From: Labilibaculum sp. DW002
Lineage (GTDB): Bacteria > Bacteroidota > Bacteroidia > Bacteroidales > Marinifilaceae
NCBI RefSeq assembly: GCF_029029525.1
Contig: NZ_JAKJSC010000003.1
Span: forward strand, 62,001-126,000
Reading direction: 5' to 3'
DNA: 64,000 nt
Positions within the stretch are counted from its first letter, which is position 1, and each line of letters opens with the position of its first letter. A program made the position numbers and the translations under genes. Shown here in pieces: positions 53,601 to 63,900 of this stretch. The notes below the pieces were generated by a model. The model saw nothing but the letters and a program-made list of their open reading frames with translations. It did no database searches and was not told the DNA's origin.

Positions 53601-54611
53601 ATGAGTAAGTTTGATTATATCGAGAATCCTCACAGAAGGTACAATCCTTTAACTGGAGAATGGGTGCTTGTTTCACCACACAGATCGAAAAGACCTTGGC
53701 AAGGTCAAGTTGAAAAGGTAGTAGAAGATACTCGTCCATCTCATGACCCGGAATGTTATTTGTGTCCGCGAAACGAACGTATTGGTGGTGAAAATAATCC
53801 TGATTATGAAGATGTTTACTCTTTCCAGAACGATTTTAGTGCTTTGTTGCAAGATACTCCAGAAGGAAAATTTGAAGATGGTGATCTCTTTAAAGCAGAG
53901 AGTGAATCAGGTGTATGTAAAGTAATTTGCTTTAGCCCTGACCATAGTCTTACGGTTCCAGAAATGAAGGTGGAAAATATCCGTAAAGTGGTTGATCTTT
54001 GGTGCAAAGAATACAAAGAACTGGGAGCTCGTGAAGACATTGGCTACGTGCAGATTTTCGAAAATAAGGGCTCGATCATGGGATGTTCGAATCCTCACCC
54101 ACACGGACAAATTTGGGCTTCAGGTTTAATTCCTTTGGAAACATCTAAAGAAACAGAAACTCAAAAAGAATACTTCGATAAGCATGGAAGAACAATGCTA
54201 TTGGATTATCTAAATGGCGAGTTGGAAAAGAAAGAAAGAATTTTAGCTGAAAATGATTCATTTGTGGCTTTGGTTCCTTATTGGGCAACCTGGCCTTTTG
54301 AAAGCATGATTATTTCTAAAAGAGCAGTTTCTAACTTATTGGAATTAACCGATGAGGAGAGAACTGATTTAGCAGATATTTACAAGAAACTGACAATAAT
54401 GTATGATAATCTTTTTGAGATTTCATTTCCTTATTCGGCAGGTATTCACCAAGCTCCAACCGATGGAGAAGAGCATCCGGAATGGCACCTGCATATGCAT
54501 TTTTATCCACCACTGCTTCGTTCAGCAACGGTTAAGAAATTTATGGTAGGCTACGAAATGTTGGTACGCCACAAAGAGATATTACAGCAGAAGGAGCTGC
54601 CAAAAGATTAA
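53601..54611 (+). CDS. galT: Galactose-1-phosphate uridylyltransferase
   Basis: 336 residues, full length. CYLCPRN near 52-58 supplies the two zinc-binding Cys, and [10 protein letters not shown] carries the active-site HPH (second His is the nucleophile). [15 protein letters not shown] is the family C-terminal motif. It swaps UMP between UDP-glucose and galactose-1-phosphate in the Leloir pathway. First structural gene of the gal operon, 37 bases before galE. Confidence 0.97.
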   Translation: MSKFDYIENPHRRYNPLTGEWVLVSPHRSKRPWQGQVEKVVEDTRPSHDPECYLCPRNERIGGENNPDYEDVYSFQNDFSALLQDTPEGKFEDGDLFKAESESGVCKVICFSPDHSLTVPEMKVENIRKVVDLWCKEYKELGAREDIGYVQIFENKGSIMGCSNPHPHGQIWASGLIPLETSKETETQKEYFDKHGRTMLLDYLNGELEKKERILAENDSFVALVPYWATWPFESMIISKRAVSNLLELTDEERTDLADIYKKLTIMYDNLFEISFPYSAGIHQAPTDGEEHPEWHLHMHFYPPLLRSATVKKFMVGYEMLVRHKEILQQKELPKD

Positions 54612-54648
54612 GAGAATTACCTGAAATACATTACAAGCAAAAATAATC

Positions 54649-55692
54649 ATGAAGGGAAAGATATTAGTAACTGGCGGAACTGGGTACATTGGTTCTCATA
54701 CAACAGTTGAGTTAATCAATAAAGGATACGAAGTTGTAATTATTGATAATTTATCTAACTCAGAAGTAAGAGTTCTTGATAGCATCGAAAAAATCACAGG
54801 AACACGTCCGAAGTTTTATGAGATGGATTTGCTTGATCAGGTAAAACTGGATGCATTTTTTGCTGAGAACAATGATTTAAAAGGAATTATTCATTTTGCT
54901 GCTGCAAAAGCTGTTGGTGAATCAGTAAACATTCCTTTGCATTATTACCGCAATAATTTGGTTACCATGCTAAATTTATTGGAGGGAATGAAGAAATATG
55001 AAATTGAGAATTTTGTATTCTCATCATCTTGTACGGTTTATGGTCAGCCAGATGAGTTGCCGGTAACTGAAAATGCTATAGTAAAACCTGCCGAATCTCC
55101 TTACGGATATACCAAGCAGGTAAATGAAAACATCCTAAAAGATACAATTGCTTCGGGTGCGAAAATTAAAGGAATCGCATTGCGTTACTTTAACCCAATT
55201 GGAGCGCATCATTCAGGTCTTATTGGTGAATTGCCTATTGGTGTTCCTGCCAATTTAATGCCATTTATAACGCAAACGGCCTATGGCTTGCGCGATCAGT
55301 TAAGTGTATTTGGCGACGATTACGACACGGCAGATGGTTCTTGTATTCGCGATTACATTCATGTTGTAGATTTAGCAAAGGCGCACATTATTGCCATTGA
55401 ACGAATGATCGACGGTAGAAATGAATCTTCTTACGAGATGTTTAACATTGGAACAGGTAATGGCTTCTCTGTATTTGAAGTAATCAAGTCTTTCGAAAAA
55501 ACATCAGGAGAGAAATTGAACTATGTTGTTGCTCCAAGAAGAGCTGGTGACATTGTTAAAATTTGGGCTGATACAACCATTGGGAATACCGTTTTGGGTT
55601 GGAAAGCTGAAAAAACACTGGATGAAATGACCAAATCTGCATGGGATTGGGAGAACAACTACAGAGCATCAATAAAGGAACAGGTACAATAA
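54649..55692 (+). CDS. galE: UDP-glucose 4-epimerase (copy 2, Leloir pathway)
   Basis: 347 residues. VTGGTGYIGSHT, SSSCTVYGQPDE with the Ser, SPYGYTK with the Tyr/Lys pair, and LRYFNPIGAHHSGLIGE. It regenerates UDP-glucose for GalT. The copy at 34360-35376 is a close paralogue with many identical blocks. This one is embedded in the gal operon and is the catabolic copy by position. Confidence 0.96.
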   Translation: MKGKILVTGGTGYIGSHTTVELINKGYEVVIIDNLSNSEVRVLDSIEKITGTRPKFYEMDLLDQVKLDAFFAENNDLKGIIHFAAAKAVGESVNIPLHYYRNNLVTMLNLLEGMKKYEIENFVFSSSCTVYGQPDELPVTENAIVKPAESPYGYTKQVNENILKDTIASGAKIKGIALRYFNPIGAHHSGLIGELPIGVPANLMPFITQTAYGLRDQLSVFGDDYDTADGSCIRDYIHVVDLAKAHIIAIERMIDGRNESSYEMFNIGTGNGFSVFEVIKSFEKTSGEKLNYVVAPRRAGDIVKIWADTTIGNTVLGWKAEKTLDEMTKSAWDWENNYRASIKEQVQ

Positions 55693-55711
55693 TTTATTAA
55701 AATATATTAAG

Positions 55712-56986
55712 ATGAAAATAAATGCAATAATTGAGAAACTTAATGGTGGCGATAATAAAGCGTTTAATGCTTTATATGGTAATGATGCTGCTGTACTAAA
55801 ATTTCAAGCTGATAGATATGCTAAGCAATTGGCTGATTTTCAGACTGCTTTTGGTAGCGATGAGGCAAGTTTATTTAGTTCTCCAGGTCGTACCGAAGTT
55901 GGTGGTAATCATACTGATCATCAGTTGGGTAGAGTTTTGGCTGGAGCTGTAAATTTAGATAACATTGCTGTTGCTGCAGCTAATGGGACCAATGTTGTTC
56001 GTATTAATTCAGTTGGTTTCCCTCCGTTCGAAGTAGATTTATCGAATCTTGAAGTTACTGAATTTGAAGTAACGCCAACCAATTTAGTTCGTTCAATTGC
56101 TGCAGGTATTAAAGAATTAGGTCTTGAAGTTTCTGGTTTTGATGCAATTATTGATGGTGCTGTTCCAGAAGGATCGGGATTAAGTTCATCTGCTTCTTTC
56201 GAAGTTTTGATAGGTGCTATTTTTAGTCACTTATTTAACGATGGAAAATTAGATCCAGTAGACAATGCAAAAATTGGTCAGAAAGCTGAGCATGCTTGTA
56301 AAAAGTTTTGTGGTTTAATGGATCAAACAGCTTGTGCTGTAGGTGGTTTTATTACAATCGATTTTGAAAATCCTGCTAACCCAATTGTAAAGGCTTTGGA
56401 TTTTGATTTTGCAAAAACAGGATATTCATTGGTAATTACCAATACAGGTGGTAGCCACGGTGGTTTAGATGCTGAATACAATTCTCTTCCGGGAGAAATG
56501 AAAGCAGTAGCTAAAGAACTAGGTCAAGAAGTTCTTCGTCCTCTTTCTATGGAAGATGTAGTAAAAGGTATTCCAACAATTCGCGAGAAAGTTGGCGATC
56601 GTGCTATTCTTCGTTCAATGCACTTCCAGGGAGATAATGCTCGCGTTGTAGATCAGGTTGCTGCTTTAGAGGCTAACGAATTCCAAAAATTCTTAGGTCT
56701 TGTTATTGAGTCAGGATTTAGCTCATACATGTACAATCAAAATATTTTTGTTGGTGGACAATCTCAACATCAAAACGTTGCTCTTGCATTGGCTTTAAGC
56801 GAACAAGTTCTTAAAGGTAAAGGTGCATGGCGTGTTCATGGTGGAGGATTTGCTGGAACCATCCAGGCTTTCGTTCCTAATGATGTTTTAGAGGATTACA
56901 TTTCAACACTAGAATCAGTATTTGGCGAAGGTAACTGCCATAAACTATTCATTAGAGCTGAGGGATCAGTTAAAGTAGAATTATAA
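55712..56986 (+). CDS. galK: Galactokinase
   Basis: 424 residues, GHMP kinase. PGRTEVGGNHTDHQLGRVLA is the galactokinase signature, PEGSGLSSSASFEVLIG the ATP-binding motif, and VHGGGFAGTIQAFVP motif III. It phosphorylates galactose at C1. About 30 residues longer at the N terminus than E. coli GalK, as is usual in Bacteroidota. Follows galE by 19 bases. Confidence 0.97.
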   Translation: MKINAIIEKLNGGDNKAFNALYGNDAAVLKFQADRYAKQLADFQTAFGSDEASLFSSPGRTEVGGNHTDHQLGRVLAGAVNLDNIAVAAANGTNVVRINSVGFPPFEVDLSNLEVTEFEVTPTNLVRSIAAGIKELGLEVSGFDAIIDGAVPEGSGLSSSASFEVLIGAIFSHLFNDGKLDPVDNAKIGQKAEHACKKFCGLMDQTACAVGGFITIDFENPANPIVKALDFDFAKTGYSLVITNTGGSHGGLDAEYNSLPGEMKAVAKELGQEVLRPLSMEDVVKGIPTIREKVGDRAILRSMHFQGDNARVVDQVAALEANEFQKFLGLVIESGFSSYMYNQNIFVGGQSQHQNVALALALSEQVLKGKGAWRVHGGGFAGTIQAFVPNDVLEDYISTLESVFGEGNCHKLFIRAEGSVKVEL

Positions 56987-57001
56987 TAAAATGAATTAGG
57001 T

Positions 57002-57027
57002 AGTTGGGTAAAATAATTTATCCAACT
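57002..57027 (+). other. Hairpin between galK and the transporter gene
   Basis: AGTTGGGTAAA pairs with TTTATCCAACT (one G-U), loop ATAA, then GCTTTTG. It is too weakly T-rich to be a full terminator. It may give partial termination or mRNA processing within the operon. Confidence 0.45.
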
Positions 57028-57064
57028 GCTTTTGTATTATATCAAACACATTTATACAATAATC

Positions 57065-58315
57065 ATGGGAAATTCAAAAACGAATTACGCGGTTCCTTTT
57101 GCAATTATGTCCTTTCTACTTTTCCTTTTAGGATTTGTAACATGGATTAATAACATCTTGGTTCCATTTATGAAAGCACAGTTTACAATTACTGAATTTC
57201 AAGCTCAGTTAGTAAGTGCCGCTTTCTTTGGTGCATATATCATATCCATACCAGTTGGTGGAATTGTTAAAAAAATTGGTTACAAAAAGAGTGTAATCAT
57301 TGGTTCGGTGATTACAGGTATTGGTTGTGCTATTTTTGTTCCAGCTTTAGGAATTGGTTACGGCATGGTATTGGCAGGTCTTTTTATCACAGCTATAGGT
57401 GTGGTAGTATTGCAAGTTGCTGCTAACCCTTATGTAATTGCTTTAGGTACTCCTGAAACGTCTGCTTCTCGTTTAACTTTAGCAATGGCAATCAATTCAA
57501 GTGCTGCTGTATTAGCTCCAATTATTGGTGGATTCATTATTGAATCAAATGAAGGAAACGTTATCGTTCATGAAAACATGGCAAAAATAATGTTTATTGC
57601 ATTGGCGGCTATTTCTATATTAACAGCAGTTATTTTAGTTTTCATGCATTTACCTGCTATTGAAGGTGAAGAAGAGGATGCTACAGATAAAAGTGCTGGT
57701 CGTAGTGCTTGGAGTTTCCCTCACTTAATTTTAGGTTTCCTTGCTATTGGTATGTATATGGGACTTGAGGTTGGAGTTGGTAACTACTTCTTAAACTATG
57801 TGGAGTACAATGTTGAAGGAAAAACAATGGCATATGCAACCATGATTTTAGGTTTTTATCCTGCAGGTTTCTTTGTGGGTAGATTGTTGGGAGCAGGTCT
57901 TTTAAAGAAGTACGAGGCATCAAAAGTTCTCTTGGTAAACTCGCTTATTTGTGTTGCTCTGTTAGGTGTATTCTTTTTAACTAAAGGAACTTCATTCTCA
58001 ATATGGCCATTAATCGCTCAAGGATTATTCTTATCAATTATGTGGTCGGTACTTTTCGATCTTTCTATGAAAGACATTCCTGTAGCTGCAGCAAAACTAG
58101 GATCAGGTATTATCTGTACTGGTGTAGTATTTGTTGGTGTTTGGATGATAATCATGGGTAAAGTAGTAGATGCTACTGGTAATTTATTACCTGATGGAAC
58201 AATTGATGCTGCATCTTGTAACTATAGTGCTGCTTATCTATTTTTCTTCTTCTTTTACGCATATATTATTTTCTTTGCTTTAAAAGGTGCTAAAATAAGA
58301 AGAAAAATAGCTTAA
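57065..58315 (+). CDS. Sugar:H+ symporter, FHS/FucP-GluP family (MFS)
   Basis: 416 residues from the ATG at 57065; the 11-codon extension upstream has no family sequence. Twelve membrane helices. The N-terminal MSFLLFLLGFVTWINNILVP and QAQLVSAAFFGAYIISIPVG match FHS transporters (FucP, GluP/GalP of Brucella), as does VVVLQVAANPYVIALGTPET. Placed between galK and galM, it most likely brings in galactose or glucose. It depends on the operon promoter; a hairpin precedes it. Confidence 0.93.
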   Translation: MGNSKTNYAVPFAIMSFLLFLLGFVTWINNILVPFMKAQFTITEFQAQLVSAAFFGAYIISIPVGGIVKKIGYKKSVIIGSVITGIGCAIFVPALGIGYGMVLAGLFITAIGVVVLQVAANPYVIALGTPETSASRLTLAMAINSSAAVLAPIIGGFIIESNEGNVIVHENMAKIMFIALAAISILTAVILVFMHLPAIEGEEEDATDKSAGRSAWSFPHLILGFLAIGMYMGLEVGVGNYFLNYVEYNVEGKTMAYATMILGFYPAGFFVGRLLGAGLLKKYEASKVLLVNSLICVALLGVFFLTKGTSFSIWPLIAQGLFLSIMWSVLFDLSMKDIPVAAAKLGSGIICTGVVFVGVWMIIMGKVVDATGNLLPDGTIDAASCNYSAAYLFFFFFYAYIIFFALKGAKIRRKIA

Positions 58316-58352
58316 TTTTATTATCCAATATTCATTCAAAAAAGATTTTAAA

Positions 58353-59360
58353 ATGCGTGCTTACACACTTAAAAATAAGAATATAGAAATCACCTTCATC
58401 GAAAGAGGAGGACAGATTACATCAATAAAAGTACCAGATGCAAAAGGTAACATTGAAGATGTTGTAGTTGGTTACGACAGCATGGATGAAATTCTTGCAG
58501 GCGATGGATACTTTGGAGCATTATGCGGTCGTTATGCCAACAGAATTGTTGGTGGTAAATTTGAAATTGAAGGAGAAAAATTTCAATTAGACTGTAACAA
58601 TGAAACAAACCATTTACATGGTGGTGTTAATGGGTTCAATTCAAAAAACTGGACAGTTACACCAATTACACTTGATAAATTTGTACAAGCTTACAAATTA
58701 AGCTTAACAAGTGAAGATGGTGAGGAAAAGTATCCTGGAAAATTAGAAGTATCTGTTATTTATGGAGTAACTGAAGACAATCAATTTGTTATTGAGTACG
58801 AAGCAGAAACATCTAAGCCTACAATAATTAATTTAACCAGTCATGCTTACTTTAATTTACATGGAGCAGGAAAAGCTTCTGCAGAGAATCATACACTTCA
58901 GTTAAATGCTTCTAATTACACGCCAATTTCGGCAGAATTAGGAACTGTATCTGGTGAGATTACTCCGGTAGTAGGTACGCCATTTGATTTTACAAGTGCG
59001 AAAACTGTAAAGTCTGCTTGCGATACAGATCATGAACAAATTAATATGATTAGCGGAATCGATCACAACTTTGTTCTAAATAATTGCGATGGTTCAACAA
59101 AATTAGTGGGTACGCTTTGCGATCCTGTATCAGGACGTAAAATGGAAGTTTATACCGATCAACCAGGTATTCAGATTTATACTGGGGCTCATTTTGATGG
59201 TTCAGAAACTGGGAAGAATGGTGCTCCGATCGAAGCTTGTGCTGGAATCGCGATGGAAACTCAGATTTTCCCTGATTCACCAAATCATGATCATTACCCT
59301 AATGCTGAATTAAAGCCAGGGGAGAAATACAAGCACGTTTGTATTTATAAGTTTTGCTAA
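58353..59360 (+). CDS. galM: Aldose 1-epimerase (galactose mutarotase)
   Basis: 335 residues. NETNHLHGGVNGFNSKNWTV, LTSHAYFNLHGAG (catalytic His), SGIDHNFVLN, and IAMETQIFPDSPNH with the catalytic Glu. It interconverts beta- and alpha-galactose ahead of GalK. There is no signal peptide, so it is cytosolic. Last gene of the gal operon. Confidence 0.96.
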   Translation: MRAYTLKNKNIEITFIERGGQITSIKVPDAKGNIEDVVVGYDSMDEILAGDGYFGALCGRYANRIVGGKFEIEGEKFQLDCNNETNHLHGGVNGFNSKNWTVTPITLDKFVQAYKLSLTSEDGEEKYPGKLEVSVIYGVTEDNQFVIEYEAETSKPTIINLTSHAYFNLHGAGKASAENHTLQLNASNYTPISAELGTVSGEITPVVGTPFDFTSAKTVKSACDTDHEQINMISGIDHNFVLNNCDGSTKLVGTLCDPVSGRKMEVYTDQPGIQIYTGAHFDGSETGKNGAPIEACAGIAMETQIFPDSPNHDHYPNAELKPGEKYKHVCIYKFC

Positions 59361-59431
59361 TATAGGTTTCCTTAAAAAGAAACTTGTTGAAAATACAATG
59401 TTGGATTCCTTTTGGTAGGGGAATTTCAAAA

Positions 59432-59485
59432 CATCAAATAGAGTTGGTTTACATTCATTAAACTCTATTTGGTGTTTTTTTATTT
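59432..59485 (+). terminator. Terminator of the gal operon
   Basis: CATCAAATAGAGTT (59432-59445) pairs with AACTCTATTTGGTG (59461-59474, one G-U), then a run of T (59475-59481). Confidence 0.8.
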
Positions 59486-59597
59486 AATGTTTAGGATATA
59501 TTCTTGTTATAATAATTTCACAAGTCTTTCAATTTTATTCGACTATAATATTGGAGTAAACTTTGTGGACATTGGAAGGTTAAGCTGCTTAGGCGCA

Positions 59598-59735
59598 GAA
59601 AACTTTTAGAAAGACGGGGAAGCTTCGAAGAATTGAGAAGATCACCCCGCCGCACTTAAAGTTTTCAAGGATAGGTAGTTTAAGCTTACTAGTTCTAGAT
59701 TTTTTGCTTACTTTTTCATTAATGGAAAAAGTAAG
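59598..59735. repeat. Candidate intergenic palindromic element (REP-like)
   Basis: Outer stem GAAAACTTT (59598-59606) with AAAGTTTTC (59658-59666). An inner stem CGGGG (59615-59619) with CCCCG (59645-59649) is nested inside it. Next comes CTTACTTTTTC (59707-59717) with GAAAAAGTAAG (59725-59735). Such stacked inverted repeats in GC-richer spacers recall dispersed intergenic repeats of Bacteroidota; whether other copies exist cannot be seen here. Confidence 0.5.
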
Positions 59736-59803
59736 AGCCTCTGCGGCTTGAGCAGTTGAAGTAAGTTGGTTGGTTTAAATACAAAGAGGTATTACAATCC
59801 AAA

Positions 59804-60787
59804 TTATTCATTTACGAGTAAATTACAACCTCTAATATCCGAATTATCAAAGCGGCCAAGTATTTCAAAACTACCATCGGGGTGGATTTTTCCTAAATCC
59901 TGCGTTTCGATAAAAGAACAAGAATGAACATTGGCCAAATCGATAACATTTACACCGCCACTTCTACCTTGCTTTTCGTAAGTAAACGGATCATAAGTAT
60001 CTCGTATCAGAATCTTCATCCACGAAGGTGTAAAAAATAAACTATCGCCTTTCGAATAAGCTTGAGATAGCAATTCGGTCATTCCATATTCTGAATGGAT
60101 TTTTTGAACGCCCAATTTCTTGGTTAGAAAAGCATGCAGTTCTTCGCGGGTAATTTCTTTTCTTCGGCCTTTCATGCCGCCAGTTTCCATTACAATCACA
60201 CCATCTAAATCCAATTGGAATTTTTCAGCCAAGTCGAGTAAGGCAAAACTAACACCAAGTAGAAGTATCTTTTGACTCTGTTTTTTCAAATCAGCAATCG
60301 TAGCAATCAATTCTTCATGATTGTGCAGGTAAAAACCGCTTTTTTTATGCTCGCTATCCTTTATAAGCTTCTCCATCATGTAAATTAGAGAAGAGCCTTC
60401 TCTTTCGAGATAAGAGGGTAACAAAGCCAATATGCAGTAATCGCTTACCGCACCATAATATTGCTCAAAACCTTTTGTGAAACTGGCCTCGTAAAGCTTT
60501 AAATCGGGAACAAAATGGCGGCTTGTTAAATTGCCAGTTGTTCCGCTACTGGTAAATGTTGCTTGAGCTTCTTTATCTGTTGAAACAACCTTTCTACTTT
60601 TAAAGAATTCAATAGGAAGAAAAGGAATTTGTTCTACTGATGTGATATCTGAGGCCTCTATTTTCAGATGCTGAAGATATTCTTTGTAAACAGGATTGTT
60701 CTCTGTTTGATACAAAAATACACGAAGTGCAATTTGTTCAAATTCTTCTTCACTTGAAATGTTGAATATTTCCTCTTTCCAATTCAT
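59804..60787 (-). CDS. LuxE-like acyl-protein synthetase/ANL family
   Basis: 327 residues, ANL (AMP-forming) superfamily of the LuxE/PaaK kind. The phosphate-binding loop is FTSSGTTGNLTS. HSEYGMTELLSQAYSKG matches the A5 motif region and IETQDLGKIHPDGSFEILG the A7/A8 hinge. The C-terminal subdomain is mostly missing, as in LuxE. LuxE takes an acyl group as acyl-AMP and passes it to a Cys on a partner. In many Bacteroidota such a gene lies near capsule or lipid synthesis genes, but here its neighbours give no hint. Alone between two non-coding regions. Confidence 0.8.
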   Translation of the reverse strand: MNWKEEIFNISSEEEFEQIALRVFLYQTENNPVYKEYLQHLKIEASDITSVEQIPFLPIEFFKSRKVVSTDKEAQATFTSSGTTGNLTSRHFVPDLKLYEASFTKGFEQYYGAVSDYCILALLPSYLEREGSSLIYMMEKLIKDSEHKKSGFYLHNHEELIATIADLKKQSQKILLLGVSFALLDLAEKFQLDLDGVIVMETGGMKGRRKEITREELHAFLTKKLGVQKIHSEYGMTELLSQAYSKGDSLFFTPSWMKILIRDTYDPFTYEKQGRSGGVNVIDLANVHSCSFIETQDLGKIHPDGSFEILGRFDNSDIRGCNLLVNE

Positions 60788-60853
60788 TTAACAGATAGCT
60801 TAACGTAGTAAATTTGCTGCAAAGTTAATTGAAAAAAATGAAATGATAAGGAC

Positions 60854-60889
60854 AAAAAAATCCCGCTTGCTAATGTGGCAAACGGGATT
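60854..60889 (-). terminator. Terminator of the repeat-rich surface protein
   Basis: AATCCCGCTTGC (60859-60870) pairs with GCAAACGGGATT (60878-60889, one G-U). On the minus strand the stem is followed by TTTTTTTG. Confidence 0.85.
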
Positions 60890-60901
60890 GTATAATCTAA
60901 T

Positions 60902-63900
60902 TTATTCGTGGTATAATTTGGGATTTGGTTTCGGATAAATGGTCATTGTTATTTCACTGCTTTCAACAAAACAGCCATTGCTATCTGTTATGCGAGTTTT
61001 TACTTTGTCGCCATCAGCCAATGTATTGGTAGTAAAAGTGTTTCCGGAAACACCAACAGTTTCTTCTGTTCCATTTACGTAAAATTTATACGAATAGGCT
61101 GGGTTTCCACCTGATCCAGAAGCGGTAAATACAGAATTTTCACCGTCACAAGTTGAATTTCCAGAAGGGCCACTGATACTAGCTCCAAGGTTTGTACTTA
61201 CACTTATTTGTACAATTTGTGAATTTGGATTTCCATTAACATCGGTTGCGGTCCATGTGACATCTGTATTTCCCAATGGAAAAGATTTTCCGTTTAAACT
61301 AGTTCCGCCGCCATCGTAATTGTGTGTAATACTTGCAATGCCACAATTATCACTTGCGCCAACATCAAATCCGGTTCCACTAACAAGGTAAGTACATCCA
61401 CTATTATTTGGGTTTACATTTCTGTTTGATGTATTGCTTAAAACCGGAAGAATATCATCAACAACAGTTACGGTAAAACTTGATTGTATAGGTCCATTCC
61501 CGGATGCATCAGTATACTCGTAAGTCACAGTAGTGTTTCCCACAGGGAAGTTCGAACCACTTGATAATCCTACAATTAAAGTTCCGTTTTGATCCCCGTC
61601 ACAATTATCCGTGAATATTGGGCCTGTATAATTTACTACAGCTCCACATATTCCAGCTTCGGCAGTAATTGTGGTATCAGCTTGACTTGTTTTAATTGTA
61701 GGGTTGCTATTATCTAAAATGGTGATATCAGTTGTACAAGTTGTACTCGATAGATCCTCGTCAGTTACTGTTAAGATTACCGTTACGATTCCTTTATCCG
61801 AGCAATCGAAAGTATTGGGAGAAACAGATAAACTCACTGTTCCACCATCGCTGTCATCATTTGATCCATTGTCTATTTCGGCAGGTGTTAATGTATAGGA
61901 TCCTGAAGCATCCAAGTAAATGCTTACGCCACTTTTACAAATGGCTACAGGTGGGTCATTATCTACAGTTACATTAATTGAAACAGTTGCTGTATTTGAT
62001 TCAGCACCTGAATTGTCTTTTATAGTGTAAGTAAAACTATCAGCACCTGTAAAATTATTATTTGGTGTATAGGTTACTTCACCGGTAACAAAATTTTGCG
62101 AGAGACTTCCATTTGCCGGACCGGATTTAATCAGAACACTTGCCTTATCTATGGTTTGATTGCCATCAATGTCGGTATCGTTTGCCAGAACATCAATCGT
62201 AACGGCTGTATCTTCATTTGTTGAAGTATTATCATTATTTGCAACTGGCGCAGCATCATTATTAAAAATTACGTTTATGCTTGCACTTGCCTGTACTGCA
62301 TCTCCATTTCCATCCGTTAGTTTATAGGTGAATCCATCCGACCCAAAATATTCTGAATTTGGGGTATAGGTAAATGTACCATCAGCATTAAGCGTAAGGC
62401 TACCGTTACTCACATCGCTAACCAAAGAGTAGGTAATTGGCAGATCAAATAAATTCTGGTCATTGCTACTCACATCATCACTAAGAGCTGTGTCTTCAGG
62501 AGTTGAATAAGTATCATTATTAGCAATTGGTAAATCATTCATTGGATTTACTGTGATCGAAACAGTTGCTGTAGATTGATCTCCATCAACATCTTCAATT
62601 GTATATTGAAATGAGTCGTTACCATTATAATTGGCATTTGGTGTGTAAGTAAAACTGCCATCATTGTTAATTACCAGATTCCCATCTGTTGGATTAGTAT
62701 TGTTGATCACCAATACAGGAGGATCTCCAAGTCCAAGATCATTGGTCATTACATTGTTTGTTAAAACATCATCTTCATCAACTGTAAAGTTGTCATTACG
62801 AGCATCTGGCGTGTCATCATCATCAATGATGGTTCCTGTAGCTTGTCCGAGACCTATGTCAACTTGGCTTGGAGGATTTCCAATTTCTACAGTAAAAGAT
62901 TCATTTTCTTCTTCCTCGGTGTCTTGGGTTGTTGAGATACCGAGTGTCATGCTTGATTGATTTGCAGGCAAGGTAATTGATGTCCAGCCACTACCAGTAA
63001 AATCGGAAGAAGCATTGGCTGTCCCATTTACGGTTCTGTAATCGAAAGTAATATCCGAACTTTTTACAGGGCTTACCGTTATCGTAAAATTTATGGTGTT
63101 TCCTTCAGTTGCTGATGCATTTGAAATTGATAGTGTAGGATTTCCTTCATTGTCTAAAATTGTTCCATTTGCTGAGGTATTTCCAAGTACAGCATTACTA
63201 ACAGATGAAAAATTAACAACAAAGGCTTCGGTTTGCTCATTTGCATTATCATCATTGGTAATAAAGGCCGGAAAGTTAAATGTTGTTTGACCTGCGGGAA
63301 TGGTTATTGTTCCCGAAGAGAAAGTAGAATAATTTATAAAATCTTGTTGTTTTGCATTTCCAGCCCCATTACTTAAGACGATAGCGTAATTGAAAGTGAT
63401 TGCTACGTCGGCAGCATGACTTAAATTTGCCTGGAACACAATATTTGTACCTTCTGTTTCACTATCATCAGCAATGTTTATTACAGGCGGTGTTTCGTTA
63501 TCTATAATTGAAATGTTGGCATTAATATTTCCTGCTGTTGTATTAACCAAACTGCTTAACTGAACTGTGAAAAATTCATTAGTTCCAGGTTCATAAATAT
63601 TATCATCAATAATATTGAAAGAGATATTTTTACTCGTTTCACCTGCAGCAAAACTTAAGCTACCAGAATATGCTGAAGCTGTATAGTCATTTGGTTGAAT
63701 TGCGGTATTATCTACTATATTGTAGTTGGTTGTAATTGTTTTACCACTAGCTGTATTTAGATTCACTTGCATTGTAATAGTTCCAGCATCTTCGTTTACT
63801 GTTTGATCAGAAACAGAAATTGTAGGCATTGGATCGTTATCATCCTTTATGGTTGCTGTACCTACCGTAATACTTTCTATGGCTTCAACAACATTGGAAA

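Larger units (their letters stand above)
59361..59803. other. 443-base intergenic region with several inverted repeats
   Basis: No gene is seen. It holds the galM terminator (59432-59485), a long inverted repeat (59598-59666) and a perfect 11-bp palindrome (59707-59735). Confidence 0.6.

Noticed and set aside
62664-62960. 98-codon open frame on the plus strand, antisense to the repeat-rich surface protein
   Set aside because: It lies opposite a strong coding frame with repeated domains. Such repeats open long shadow frames. No promoter or family pattern is seen.
62200-63800. Repeated stretches that could suggest a CRISPR array or tandem DNA repeat
   Set aside because: The repeats are of domain length (about 90-110 codons), differ at the base level, and keep frame. 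They are protein domain repeats.
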